Below, one piece after another: positions 34,589 through 45,600 of a DNA stretch of 64,000 nt. Source of the DNA: Actinomadura rubteroloni (GTDB lineage Bacteria; Actinomycetota; Actinomycetes; Streptosporangiales; Streptosporangiaceae). A model generated the notes under the pieces. The model was not told the DNA's origin and did no database searches. It was given only the letters and a program-made list of their open reading frames with translations. Positions within the stretch are counted from its first letter, which is position 1. The number at the start of each line of letters is the position of its first letter. A program made the translations under genes and the position numbers. The stretch is from assembly GCF_002911665.1 (NCBI RefSeq), contig NZ_MTBP01000003.1:310001-374000 (forward strand). The letters run 5' to 3'.

Positions 34589-34816
34589 TCAATCGGCGGC
34601 GTCCTCGCCGTCGCGGGCGCGCCAGGACCGCTCCAGGTCGAGGTACTCGTCCTCGGGCCAGTGCTCGGCGGCGAGCCAGGCGAGGTACTCCTCGTCGCCG
34701 GGGCCGAGGACGGCCGTCAGCGACTCCGGATGCGGCGGGGTCCGGCGGGTCGGCCCGACCCGTGAGAGGGCCAGGCAGAGCAGTGTGAGCGCGGCGAGGG
34801 CGGTCGCGACGACCAT
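34589..34816 (-). CDS. Small membrane protein, PGDEEYLAWLA family, copy 2
   Basis: A 75-aa paralogue of the product of 33759-34013. One N-terminal membrane helix (VVATALAALTLLCLALSRVG) precedes the shared tail PESLTAVLGPGDEEYLAWLA and HWPEDEYLDLE. ATG 34816 has AGGAGAGG 7 bases upstream. Identity with copy 1 is concentrated in the tail; the helices differ. Function unknown; the conservation of the tail argues that both are real genes. Confidence 0.68.
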   Translation of the reverse strand: MVVATALAALTLLCLALSRVGPTRRTPPHPESLTAVLGPGDEEYLAWLAAEHWPEDEYLDLERSWRARDGEDAAD

Positions 34817-35619
34817 CGTCGGTCCTCTCCTGACCTGTCGGGCGGCGGGACGATCATGAATGGCTTTCACAAAACCTTCGGCACGCTACAAGGAACGCAG
34901 GCGTTCCGAAAGTCGATCTCCGCCGCCGCGCGCCCGTGCCGTGTCCGAAATACGGCGCTTACGACGTCCCCAATCCCGTATGGGGTGCGGGCTGTCCGTT
35001 CGTGTCCGAAACGATGCGCGGCGTGACGGCTCGCGCCGCGTGCCACTTTCTCGCCGCGGACCGCCCGGCCGCCGCCGTCGGCTCGGCGCCCGGAGGGCCT
35101 GGTTCGCGTCCATGGACGATGCGACGGCTCTCGACGTCGTGTGACTTCTGTCACTTTTTGTCCGATAAGTTCAGTTTCTAGCGGTTCCAGGGCCGTGCTG
35201 GTCACAGAACAGCCTGGTCAGCACGCACATGCCGCGCGTCCGGCCGTCCGACCGGACCGTGACAACCCGCGCGATGCATGACCGCCCGCACGGTGCCGCG
35301 AAGGGTGTCCTTGGCGCGCTCCAACCACTCCACCGGAGGCCCTGGCGCGCCCTGCTTCCGGCCATTTGGACAACATCCATGCAGGTCACGGATTTCGGCC
35401 ACCGCTAACCGTCGATTGGCTACCGGGGCAAAGTGCAACGCGGTCGGCCGCATGGGACCGTTCCGGACGGGTAATACCCCCGCGCCCCGGCGGACCGATG
35501 CAGGCGACCCCCGGCTGACCTCGCGCATCGTCCGGCAGGGGCAAAATGACCAGTGAGTCCCGGGACCGCGGTCCCGGACGGGTTGATCACCAGGGGTGCC
35601 TGGGAAAGGCGGGTCGTCG
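34817..35619. other. About 800-bp region without a recognisable gene
   Basis: Frames here are short or have unlikely composition. The longest minus-strand frame (from 35738) contains HGCCPNGRKQGAPGPPVEWL but no family I recognise and would overlap the trehalose synthase start. The first 150 bp include AT-richer sequence (34861-34900) suitable for promoters of the minus-strand small-protein gene. The promoter of the trehalose synthase gene should lie near 35500-35600. Confidence 0.4.
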
Positions 35620-37017
<1,398 letters not shown>

Positions 37018-37024
37018 CGCGGAA

Positions 37025-37053
37025 CCGGCCGGTGCCGCGCGGGCACCGGCCGG
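37025..37053. terminator. Bidirectional terminator after otsA
   Basis: CCGGCCGGTGCC (37025-37036) and GGCACCGGCCGG (37042-37053) form a perfect 12-bp stem with a 5-base loop between two convergent genes. Confidence 0.75.
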
Positions 37054-37059
37054 GACGGG

Positions 37060-37650
37060 TCAGGACGCGGCGGGCACGTCGAACGCGGCCCAGACCGCCT
37101 TGCCGCCGCTGCCGAGCGGCGCCCAGCCCCAGGCGGAGCTGACGGCGCCGACGACGAGCAGGCCGCGCCCGCTCTCGGCGAAGACGTCCTCGGCCGGCAG
37201 GACCGGCTCGGGCCGGCCGGACCCGGGATCGGTGACGACCGCGACGAGCCGCCGCGGGTGGCGCAGCAGGACGAGCTGCAGGCGCCGTCCGGCCCCCGGG
37301 GCGAGGTCGCGCAGGCCGTGCCGCAGCGCGTTGGTGACCAGCTCGGAGACGGCCGTGACGGCGTCGTCGGAGACCGCGGTGAGGTCCCACGCGGCCAGAG
37401 TCGTGGACGTGAACGCACGGGCTTCGTGCGGCGCCTCCGCCTCGCCCGCGAGGACGAGCCGGGCGGTCTCGGGCGTGCCGGTGTGCGGGGCGGGCCAGTA
37501 GCCGCGCAGGCCGGGCTCGGGTACGGGCGCGCTCCAGGAGACCGGGGTGCGGGGCGCGGCGGGCGCGGAGTGGTCGGCGTCGGGATGCCGGCGCCGCCGC
37601 GGACCGTCGGCTGCGGGGACGGCGACGGCGTGTGCCTGGTCAACGATCAT
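37060..37650 (-). CDS. ATP-binding protein, RsbW-like HATPase
   Basis: A 196-aa protein with a C-terminal GHKL ATPase of the anti-sigma (RsbW/SpoIIAB-like) class. The N-box is AVSELVTNALRHGL, the G1 box VVTDPGSG and the G2-like box SGRGLLVVGAVSSAWGW. The first about 65 residues are Pro/Arg-rich and probably unstructured. It is divergent from a DUF397 gene. In actinomycetes this pairing usually also includes an XRE regulator that is absent here. A role in partner-switching or in Bld-type regulation is inferred from family context. Confidence 0.82.
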   Translation of the reverse strand: MIVDQAHAVAVPAADGPRRRRHPDADHSAPAAPRTPVSWSAPVPEPGLRGYWPAPHTGTPETARLVLAGEAEAPHEARAFTSTTLAAWDLTAVSDDAVTAVSELVTNALRHGLRDLAPGAGRRLQLVLLRHPRRLVAVVTDPGSGRPEPVLPAEDVFAESGRGLLVVGAVSSAWGWAPLGSGGKAVWAAFDVPAAS

Positions 37651-37715
37651 TGTCAGAACCCCAAGGCGAACGGGTGAAGCGGGGGCGGGCGTTCGCTATC
37701 TTGCTCCCCAAGTCG

Positions 37716-37756
37716 TGCATATGCAAGACCGTATGCATGAACGAATGCACGTGCAT
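37716..37756. promoter_or_regulatory. Cluster of three TGCAT palindromes in a divergent promoter
   Basis: Within 41 bp there are TGCATATGCA (37716-37725), ATGCAT (37733-37738) and ATGCACGTGCAT (37745-37756), all exact palindromes sharing the TGCAT/ATGCA half site. They lie between the divergent ATPase (start 37650) and DUF397 (start 37835) genes. The half-sites are roughly helically phased, as expected for a cooperative multi-dimer repressor site. Confidence 0.65.
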
Positions 37757-37834
37757 CTCGTACCATGCCTGGTGGAGCGGGGGCGGGACCACGGACTCCC
37801 GGGTGCCGGGAGCCGGAACGCCGAAGGGGGCACG

Positions 37835-38077
37835 ATGAAGGGGCAGGAGCTGCCGTCCACCAGGCCGGCCGACCTCGTGTGGCAGAAGAGCCGGCGGAGC
37901 GATCCCGGGGGCAACTGCGTGGAGCTGGCCGAACTCCCCGGCGGGGACATCGCGGTCCGCAACTCGCGCTATCCCGACGGCCCGTTCCTCGTCTACACGC
38001 GCGCGGAGGTCGAGGCCTTCGTCGGGGGCGCCAAGGACGGGGACTTCGACCACATGCTCGTCGGATCGGCGGGCTGA
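37835..38077 (+). CDS. DUF397 domain protein
   Basis: An 80-aa DUF397 protein: DLVWQKSRRSDPGGNCVELA, AVRNSRYPDGPFLVYTRAEV and EAFVGGAKDGDFDHM match the family from end to end. ATG 37835 follows GAAGGGGG. DUF397 proteins are abundant in sporulating actinomycetes, normally next to an XRE-family regulator and an anti-sigma-like ATPase. Here only the divergent ATPase is present. Some such systems act as toxin-antitoxin-like or developmental switches; for this one that is an inference. Confidence 0.88.
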   Translation: MKGQELPSTRPADLVWQKSRRSDPGGNCVELAELPGGDIAVRNSRYPDGPFLVYTRAEVEAFVGGAKDGDFDHMLVGSAG

Positions 38078-38123
38078 ACCGAACCCGGTTCGCATCGGCG
38101 GCGTCCCGGGTACCGTGCCGGAC

Positions 38124-39653
38124 ATGGACCTGGGGCAGATCGCCGCGCGTACGCCCGGCCGGCCCGCCGTCGTCATGGCGGGCTCGGGACGGGTCGTGAC
38201 CTACCGGGAACTGGACGAGGAGTCCAACCGGCTCGCGCGGCTGTTCCACGCCGCCGGCCTGCGCCCCGGCGACCACATCGCGCTGCTGCTGGAGAACCAT
38301 CCGCTGTTCCTCGCGGTCACATGGGCGGCGCAGCGGTCCGGCCTGTACTACACGGCCGTCGGCACACGGCTCGGCGCCGACGAGGCCGCCTACATCGTCG
38401 ACGACTGCGGGGCGCTGGCGTTCGTCACCAGCGCCGCGCTGGCCGGCGTCGCGGCGCCCGCCGCCGAGCGGGCGCCGCGCGTCCGGCTGCGGCTGATGCT
38501 CGACGGCACGGCGCCCGGGTTCGCGTCCTACGAGGAGAGCACGGCCGCCTTCCCCCCGCTTCCGCTCGACCGGGAGCTGGAGGGGGCGGACATGCTGTAC
38601 TCGTCGGGCACCACGGGCCGTCCGAAGGGCGTGAAGCCGCCGCTGCCGGACGTCCCGTTCGGCACTCCGGGGCCGCTCTACCAACTCGTCTCGCTGCTGT
38701 TCCCGCCCGGCGAGGACGCGGTGTACCTGTCGCCCGCCCCGCTCTACCACGCCGCGCCGCTGCGCTACAGCATGGCGTTCCAGCGGTTCGGTGCGACGGT
38801 CGTCGTTCAGGAGAAGTTCGATCCGGAGGCATCGCTCGCCGCTGTCGAGCGGTACGGCGTCACGCACAGCCAGTGGGTGCCGACGATGTTCGTCCGGATG
38901 CTGAAGCTGCCCGAGGACGTCCGCACCCGCTACGACGTCTCGACGCTGCGGTACGCGATCCACGCCGCCGCGCCGTGCCCCGTCCCGGTCAAACGGCGGA
39001 TGCTGGAGTGGTGGGGGCCGATCCTGCACGAGTACTACGCCGGTACCGAAGGAAACTGCTTCGTCTACGCGAGCCCCGAGGACTGGCTCGCGCACCCCGG
39101 CACGGTGGGACGCCCGCTGCTCGGCCAGGTCCACGTGTGCGACGACGACGGCCGTGAACTCCCGCCCGGCACGGACGGCACGCTCTACTTCGGCGACGGC
39201 CCCGCGTTCGCCTACCACGGCGACCCGGCCGGGACGGCGGCGGCGCGCGACCCCGGCGGCCGTGGCTGGACCACGCTCGGCGACATCGGCCACGTGGACG
39301 CCGACGGGTTCGTGTACCTCACCGACCGCCGCGCGTACACGATCATCAGCGGCGGGGTGAACGTGTACCCGCAGGAGGCGGAGAACGTCCTCGTCGTCCA
39401 TCCGAAGGTCGCCGACGCGGCCGTGTTCGGGATCCCGGACGCCGAGATGGGGGAGGCGGTCCACGCCGTCGTCCAGCCCGCCGACCCGTCGGCCGCCGGA
39501 CCGGAGCTCGCCGCCGAGCTGATCGCCCACTGCCGGGACCGGCTCGCCCACTACAAGTGCCCGCGCTCGGTCGACTTCCGCACCGAACTGCCGCGCCACC
39601 CGACCGGCAAGCTGCTCAAACGGCTGCTGCGCGACGAGTACCGGCCGTCCTGA
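38124..39653 (+). CDS. AMP-forming acyl-CoA synthetase
   Basis: A 509-aa ANL-superfamily ligase. The P-loop-like A3 motif is MLYSSGTTGRPKGVK, A5 is EYYAGTEGNCFV, A8 is WTTLGDIGHVDADGFVYLTD with RRAYTIISGGVNVYPQE, and A10 has PTGKLLKRLL with the catalytic lysine. It activates a carboxylic acid as acyl-AMP and then acyl-CoA; similarity to FadD-type enzymes suggests a fatty or aromatic acid. A TACCGT box lies 6-7 bases before ATG 38124, which suggests a leaderless transcript. GTG 38115 is an alternative start. Confidence 0.9.
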   Translation: MDLGQIAARTPGRPAVVMAGSGRVVTYRELDEESNRLARLFHAAGLRPGDHIALLLENHPLFLAVTWAAQRSGLYYTAVGTRLGADEAAYIVDDCGALAFVTSAALAGVAAPAAERAPRVRLRLMLDGTAPGFASYEESTAAFPPLPLDRELEGADMLYSSGTTGRPKGVKPPLPDVPFGTPGPLYQLVSLLFPPGEDAVYLSPAPLYHAAPLRYSMAFQRFGATVVVQEKFDPEASLAAVERYGVTHSQWVPTMFVRMLKLPEDVRTRYDVSTLRYAIHAAAPCPVPVKRRMLEWWGPILHEYYAGTEGNCFVYASPEDWLAHPGTVGRPLLGQVHVCDDDGRELPPGTDGTLYFGDGPAFAYHGDPAGTAAARDPGGRGWTTLGDIGHVDADGFVYLTDRRAYTIISGGVNVYPQEAENVLVVHPKVADAAVFGIPDAEMGEAVHAVVQPADPSAAGPELAAELIAHCRDRLAHYKCPRSVDFRTELPRHPTGKLLKRLLRDEYRPS

Positions 39654-39661
39654 AACGACGA

Positions 39662-39698
39662 ACGCCCCGTCCCTGGAAGGTTCCCAGGGACGGGGCGT
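39662..39698. terminator. Bidirectional terminator, 15-bp stem
   Basis: Bases 39662-39676 (ACGCCCCGTCCCTGG) and 39684-39698 pair perfectly around a 7-base loop. It separates the convergent acyl-CoA synthetase and DHA2 exporter genes. Confidence 0.82.
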
Positions 39699-39715
39699 CC
39701 GGACGAGCCGAACCG

Positions 39716-41287
39716 TCAGTGCATCGGCACGTGCTGCTTCTCGACCGGGCCGGCGTCGGTCGCCGACGGGTCCACCCGGTGGCGCGGCATGAGCACCGCC
39801 GGGACGAACGCGACGACCAGCAGCACCAGCGACCACCAGTAGGTGTGCTGGAACGCGTCGGACATCTTCTTGAGGATGCCCTGCAGGACGTCCGCCGGGA
39901 GGTTGGTCGGCAGGGTCTGCCCGCCGCCCTCACCGCCGCCGCCCCCGCCGAGGCCCTCGCTCTTGAGCTGGTTCGTCAGCAGGACCGCGATGAACGCGGT
40001 GCCGATGGACGCGGCGACCTGCTGCAGGATGTTCAGTCCGGTGCTCGCCCGCGGGACCTCCGCGTGCGACAGCGTCTGCATCGCCGCGGACATCGTCGGC
40101 ATCATGGTCATGCCCATGCCGAGGCCCATGACGAACAGAGCGGCGCCGATCAGCCAGTACGACGCGTCCGGCTTGATCTGGGTGGCGAAGCCCGCCGCGC
40201 CGAGGATGCTGAGCACGAGGCCCGCGATGACGACCTTGCGCGCGCCGATGCGGTCGGTGAGCTTGCCGCCGGCCGGCATCGTCACCATCGCGCCGAAGCC
40301 CTGCGGGGCCAGCAGCAGACCGGACGCCATCGCCGACTCGCCGCGCACCTGCTGGAAGTACAGCGGCAGGATCAGCATCGCGCCGAAGACCGAGCACGCG
40401 AACAGCACGAGCGTGCCGGACGCCGACGCGACCGCGCGGCGGCGGAACAGCCGCAGGTCGATCAGCGGGTTCTCGTTGCTCGGCCGCAGCGCGTGGGCGA
40501 CGAACGCGATGACCAGCACGGCGCCGCCGATCGCGGTGATCAGGACGTCCGTGCGGCCGAAGTCGTTCTTGGCCGCGCCGGTCGCCAGCCCGTAGATCAG
40601 GGCCGCGAGGCCCGGGGACAGCAGCAGCAGCCCGATGAAGTCCAGCCGCTCGGCGGGCTGGGCCTGGTCGCGCTTGAGGATCCGCGCGGACAGCACGAGC
40701 GCCACCGCGCCGATCGGCACGTTGATGTAGAAGATCCAGCGCCAGGACACGTCGTCGACGAGCCAGCCGCCGAGGATCGGGCCGAGGATCGGGCCGAGCA
40801 GCATCGGGATGCCGACGATGCTCATGACCTGACCGACGCGCTTCGGACCCGCCGCCTGCGTCAGGATCGTCATGCCCGCCGGCATGATCATGCCGCCGCC
40901 CAGGCCCTGCAGGACGCGGAACAGGATCAGCGACTCGGCGTTCCAGGCCAGGCCCGCCAGTGCCGAACCGATCACGAACAGGCCGATCGAGATCATGTAG
41001 AGGCGCTTGGTGCCGAACCGGGCCGACGCCCAGCCGGTCACCGGGATGACGGTCGCGAGCGCGAGCGTGTACCCGGTGGCGACCCACTGGATCTTCTCCA
41101 GCGAGGCGTCGAGGTCCTCGGTGAGGTGCTTGAGGGCGACGTTGACGACCGTCACGTCGAGAATGGACATGATCGCGCCGAGCACGACCACCATCGCCAC
41201 GGCGAGCACGCCGCGATCGAGTCCTCCGCCGCCGGCGGCCTCGGAGGGTGGGCCGTCCATCGCCGAGGGGGACGCGGGAGCGGTCAA
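39716..41287 (-). CDS. DHA2 family MFS drug exporter
   Basis: A 523-aa MFS exporter with 14 predicted membrane segments. The family sequences are ILDVTVVNVALKHLTEDLDA, WVATGYTLALATVIPVTGWA, RFGTKRLYMISIG (motif A) and LLGPILGPILGGWLVDDVSW (motif C). A Gly-rich loop, EGLGGGGGGEGGGQ, lies before the last helices. The start is assigned to TTG 41287 because GGAAAG lies 4 bases before it; TTG 41299 and ATG 41260 are alternatives. It is closest to the EmrB group that exports antibiotics and dyes. The inverted repeat at 41363-41420 may be its operator. Confidence 0.9.
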   Translation of the reverse strand: MTAPASPSAMDGPPSEAAGGGGLDRGVLAVAMVVVLGAIMSILDVTVVNVALKHLTEDLDASLEKIQWVATGYTLALATVIPVTGWASARFGTKRLYMISIGLFVIGSALAGLAWNAESLILFRVLQGLGGGMIMPAGMTILTQAAGPKRVGQVMSIVGIPMLLGPILGPILGGWLVDDVSWRWIFYINVPIGAVALVLSARILKRDQAQPAERLDFIGLLLLSPGLAALIYGLATGAAKNDFGRTDVLITAIGGAVLVIAFVAHALRPSNENPLIDLRLFRRRAVASASGTLVLFACSVFGAMLILPLYFQQVRGESAMASGLLLAPQGFGAMVTMPAGGKLTDRIGARKVVIAGLVLSILGAAGFATQIKPDASYWLIGAALFVMGLGMGMTMMPTMSAAMQTLSHAEVPRASTGLNILQQVAASIGTAFIAVLLTNQLKSEGLGGGGGGEGGGQTLPTNLPADVLQGILKKMSDAFQHTYWWSLVLLVVAFVPAVLMPRHRVDPSATDAGPVEKQHVPMH

Positions 41288-41362
41288 GAAACTTTCCAAT
41301 CGTCGGGCCGCGCGCAGGTGCGCGGGCGGGCAGGGTCGAGGGCGGTCGTATTACCGCAGCAA

Positions 41363-41420
41363 AATACTGCAGCGACTGACACTTTGCGACCTCTTAACGT
41401 TCGAGCTGGTCTGCAGTATT
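41363..41420. promoter_or_regulatory. Inverted repeat around CTGCAG upstream of DHA2 exporter
   Basis: AATACTGCAG (41363-41372) and CTGCAGTATT (41411-41420) are exact reverse complements 38 bp apart. A third related half, TTACCGCAGC, lies at 41351-41360. The element lies 76-133 bp upstream of the exporter start. It could be an operator with two dimer sites or a looping site. Confidence 0.5.
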
Positions 41421-41611
41421 CCGGGTGGGTCCGACAGTCTCGTTCGCCTCCGCCCGGGAGCCTCCCGGTTCGTCGTCACCAGCGTCCTACCTCGGCCTTC
41501 GCGGAGGTCAAGCGACTGTGACGGACGAGACATCGCATCGTTAGCCTTTGGTATGGACTGTCCGGAACGTGCAAACTCATCGCTCCGGTGCCTAGGGGTG
41601 GGGGAGCCCCG

Positions 41612-41652
41612 AGCGGCCCCGGACGGCGGGGGTGGGGCCGTCCGAGGCCGCT
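41612..41652 (-). terminator. Terminator after the RlpA-like gene
   Basis: Bases 41612-41627 and 41637-41652 pair over 16 positions with one mismatch and a 9-base loop. The hairpin begins 17 bp beyond the stop at 41669. Confidence 0.75.
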
Positions 41653-41668
41653 GTGGGGGGTGGGGGGG

Positions 41669-42235
41669 TCATCCGAGGGGCTTGGGGGTGCCCTTCTTGC
41701 CCGGGCCGTGGCCCCACTTCAGGACCTCGTACTTCACGCCCTGGATGTGGCCGGCGTCGGTGCCGGTGACGTACTTGCTCGCCGGCTTCTTCCCATCGAC
41801 CAGGTGGCGGAAGGTGTAGGTGTCCAGGTCCAGCATCACCCCGCGATGCGAGGGCTCACCCGGGCCGACGTCGCCGACGAAGCCGGTGACGCTACGGCCC
41901 TGGTAGGACACCTTGACCTTGGTGTTCATCGGCCACGACGGGCTGGCGAACATGCCCTTCTGCATCGGCTTGCCCGACGCGGGGGCGCCGGTGTCACCGT
42001 TCACACCCGAACCGTCGTCCCAGAAGTAGGACGCGGTCGTCTTACCGGTCAGCAGCGCCTTCTTCTTCGCCGGAGCCTTCTTCACCGTGTGCTGGGCGGC
42101 GGCGGTCGTGGTGGCGGCCTTGGTCGCCGGGGCCTCGTCCTGGGTGGACGCGGCGGCCACACCAGCCACCATCATCCCCGCCAGAGCAGAACCCGTCACC
42201 GTCGCCATCAGAACATTCGTCGCACGCTGATGCAT
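41669..42235 (-). CDS. Secreted RlpA-like double-psi beta-barrel protein
   Basis: A 188-aa exported protein. A signal peptide (about residues 1-32, ending near VAAAST) is followed by an Ala/Thr/Lys-rich linker and a C-terminal domain: TASYFWDDGSGVNGDTGAPA, GMFASPSWPMNTKVKVSYQG, FVGDVGPGEPSHRGVMLDLD and TFRHLVDGK. The layout resembles RlpA/expansin-like barrels that act on or bind peptidoglycan glycan strands. AAAGGA lies 7 bases before ATG 42235. The catalytic aspartates of RlpA lytic transglycosylases cannot be assigned with certainty. A 410-bp leader precedes the gene. Confidence 0.75.
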   Translation of the reverse strand: MHQRATNVLMATVTGSALAGMMVAGVAAASTQDEAPATKAATTTAAAQHTVKKAPAKKKALLTGKTTASYFWDDGSGVNGDTGAPASGKPMQKGMFASPSWPMNTKVKVSYQGRSVTGFVGDVGPGEPSHRGVMLDLDTYTFRHLVDGKKPASKYVTGTDAGHIQGVKYEVLKWGHGPGKKGTPKPLG

Positions 42236-42645
42236 CAAGAAATCCTTTGTTCGACGGACAGAACAACCGCCCCAGGCCCGGATCCGGGCATGCGTCACCC
42301 GCTATGGGTGCGCGTGGAGAGCGGCGGCCGAGAAAGACATCTCGGCGCGGGCGCCGTGCGAAGGAGGGAGAAGAAGGTCGCCGTCACAACGGCCGACCGG
42401 TCCCGCCCGTCAGAACAAGGCGGGGCACGACGCTTCAGGTTGGTGCCAGGTCATCACAACACCTGCACCACCCCAACGATTCCCCCGAAAGGTAAAGGAT
42501 GGCCAGCTCGCAGCCACCCTGTCGTTGGGATCTGACCGTTACAACCCCTCGGGCACGCAAACCATGCCCCTCGAAAGGTAAAGAACGAGGCCCCGTCGCG
42601 CCGACTGGCCTTGAAGGCCCAAGGCACAAGGGATATCGGCCAATG
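42236..42645 (-). promoter_or_regulatory. Long leader of the RlpA-like gene with repeats and hairpins
   Basis: No gene is seen in these 410 bp. Two copies of CTTTACCTTTCG followed by a G-run occur on the minus strand (plus-strand positions 42486-42497 and 42572-42583), 86 bp apart; they are followed by similar sequence, including GTTGTAACGGTC in one copy and GTTGTGATGACC in the other. Hairpins include a 14-bp palindrome GCCCGGATCCGGGC (42276-42289) and a 7-bp stem at 42327-42346. This could be a duplicated promoter/operator plus a structured 5' UTR. Confidence 0.45.
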
Positions 42646-45600
42646 TCAGGGGAAGACGCTTAGGCGGCGCCCCAGGGATTCGCCGCCGATGATCTCCTGG
42701 CCCGGCACGATCTGAACGACCACCCAGCGGGCGGCGGCGAAACCGGAGAGGTCGAGCGGCCGACGAATCCCACGCACGCTGACGAACTTCAACGCCGGTA
42801 GATCGAACAGGGGTTCGACACTGGAGATCTCGTCGCAGAAGTCGAGGCGAAGGGTCTCCAGCGCCGGCAGGTGGCGGAGTGCATCGACGTCGGGGATGGA
42901 CGTCCTGGACACGTCGAGGTACTTGAGCCGACGCTGCTCGCGAAGCGGGCCGAGGTCCGTGACGTTCACGCAGTCGTCGATGATGAGGGTCTTCAATTCA
43001 GTAGCGGCGAGCGGGCCGAGATCTGAGAGCCAGGCGTTGTCTCGAATGACCAGATGCTCTACGGACGGGGCTCTGGCGATGAGGCTGGCGAGTCCGCCGT
43101 TCAGATTCATGCAGGGAAGATAGACGTCACGCGCCCGGCTCAGCCGGGGGAGCTGATCAACATCAATGGGAAGCGGGGAATCGAAAATGCTGAGGTTGAT
43201 CAGCCTGTCCTGGCGCTGGAGCGGGCCGTAGTCGTCGATGTCCAGCGGTCCGGTCAAGGAGACGGAATCGAGTCGCGGCAGGGAGTCGAGGAACGACAGG
43301 TCGAAGGCCTTCGCGTCATCCGCGGCGAGCAGAGCGACGTCGATGCTCACCCTGGCGACGGACGCCCGGTGCGCTCCGAGTCCGTCGAGGTTCGCCACAC
43401 AGCCTCCGCCGAGTCTTATGCGCGGGCCGACGGGAAGCGCGCGGAGGGCGCGCATTTTCGCGAGGGAGTCCACCATGAGTTCAAAGCCGTGGGCGGCGTG
43501 CGGGATGACGGTCCGCGCGAATTCTTCTGGATCGAAGTGGTTCCAGGCCGTGTCGATGCGGGTCTGCACTTCCCAGCGCTCGTCCGAGGCGTAGCGGGCG
43601 AGGAGGTCGAGCGCTTCCGGGCCGTTGATGAGCGTCACCAGATGCACGATCGCGGCGGCGGTCTCGACGGAGTAGCCGCGGAGTGTCGGAGGCAGCGCCA
43701 TCAGGACGGTCTTGCCCGCCACAGCGAGCGCACCGGCCTGGTCGACCGAGCGCGGGGGCAGGAGCTTCGTCAGGCATTCGTTCAGGCGATCGTGGGCGTC
43801 CGCCGGGATGGCGGGGAGGGTTTCGAGGCAGGAGACCGCTGTCAGGCGCAGGGCGCGGGCGCGGCGGGACTCGGACGGGATGCGGTCGAGGATGCCCGTC
43901 AGGAGTTCGCGGCGCAGCGGTTCGTTCGCGTGGCCTGCGGCCATGACGACTGTCTGGCGCCACTGGTCTCGGTGCGCGTTGTGGATGAGGTGGTCCATGT
44001 CGCCGAGGTCGGCGGCGTGTTTGGCTGTTAGGTACTCCTGGACCGTCCGGTGGACGAAGTCGACGCGGCCGTCCACCGGTTCGCGGATCACGCCGCTGCG
44101 GTGCAGGAGCAGGTCGAACACCGCGTCGGCGGGCGCGTTGACCTGCGGCATAGCCGTGAGGCGGTCGGCGATCAGGGCGCGTACGGCCGACGTCGGTAGT
44201 TCTACGCGGTTCGTTGTGGAGAGGCGCCAGGCCAGTTCTTGAAGCAGGCGGATCTTGTGGTCGCGCTCGACTAGGACCGTGCGTGCGGACGGGACGTCGC
44301 GCTTCACGTCCCGCGATTCCAAAAGCAGGTCCAGGACGGCCGCGTAGAGGCTCATCCGGTTGCTCGGCAGGATTTCGCGATCCAGGTTGAGAGCGCAGAG
44401 CATGCTGGCCAACAACGGGCTGCTTGCCAGAGCCAGGAGGTGCGGCGTCGATTCGAGGCGTCCCATCAGGCGTGCCTGGTACGTCGGCAGCTTCTCCGGT
44501 TCGCAGGGGAGGCCGCTCGCGTCCCGCACCGCGTCGTGCCAGTGGGCGACGAGCGCGCGGATGTCGGCGGGGCCGAGCTTTTCCAAGAACAGAGTCGAGA
44601 AGCCTTCGTGGCGCAGCCAGTCGGGACCGGCCGCCGCCGGACGGGATGTCACCACCACCCGGATCCCGGGAAAGTCGTTGATCATCTGACACAGCCACTG
44701 CCGGACGTCCTGCCGCTGCGGCCCGGTGATCTCGTCCACGCCGTCCACCAACAGCAAAGAACGCCCGGACGCCAGCACCCGGTGCGCCCATCCGCGCGGC
44801 ATCAGACCGGACAAAGTGCCCGCGACGTCGTCCAGGAACTCTTCCGGCCGAGGCAGAGGTCCGCCCGCGTGCCGCCGGAGTTTCACCAGGAACGGCACGT
44901 GCCCGTTCCACTCGGCCAGTTCGCCGGTGAAATGCCCGCGCGCGGCCGTCACCGCGATCCAGTGCAGCAGCGTCGTCTTCCCGCCGCCGGCCTCGCCACG
45001 CACGAGCGTGAGCCGGTCCCCGCTCAGCGCCTCCTCGACCCGCACCGACCCGCCGGGCCGCTCGCCGCTCCGCCAGTCGCTGATGCGCGGCGCCTCGCGG
45101 CGCCGGTCCAGGTTCCGCGCGACGTTGAGGCTGATGTAGGCGACGCTCAGCGTCGTCCGGGGCCGCGTGAACCGCTCGAACCGCACCCCGAGCAGGTCTA
45201 GGACGTCCAGGGACTCGCTGATCGACGCGAGATAACGGGTGGTGAACGCGACGTCGTCGTCCGTGCCTTCGGGAGCGTCCAGCGAGCGGGCGGGCAGACG
45301 CAGCAGCATCGCGTCCACCCGGTCGGCGAGCCCGCTCAGCCGGGACAGGGTCTCGGCGGCGGCGCGCGGCGTGAACTCCGGCAGATGGATCAGGATGCGG
45401 GCGAGGCAGTCGCAGCACTCGTCCAACGTCACCTCGTACAGCCGCGCCCCGGCCTCGCCGAGCTGCGCGGCGGCCGAACGGGGCGGCAGCGCGGCGCGCA
45501 GCCGGCGGGCGAGCCGCACCGGGTCGGCATCGTCGGCGAGGAACGCCTCGTCCGACAGGTCCGCGCGGTCCAGCGTCAGCGTGACCTGGAACAGCGCCGC

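Noticed and set aside
34867-35205. A 112-codon minus-strand frame upstream of otsA
   Set aside because: No ribosome site, no recognisable domain, and Arg-rich composition typical of chance frames.
42236-42645. Possible ydaO (c-di-AMP) riboswitch before the RlpA-like wall gene
   Set aside because: Such genes are often under this riboswitch in actinomycetes, but the conserved core segments of that aptamer could not be found on the minus strand; only short G-rich similarities exist.
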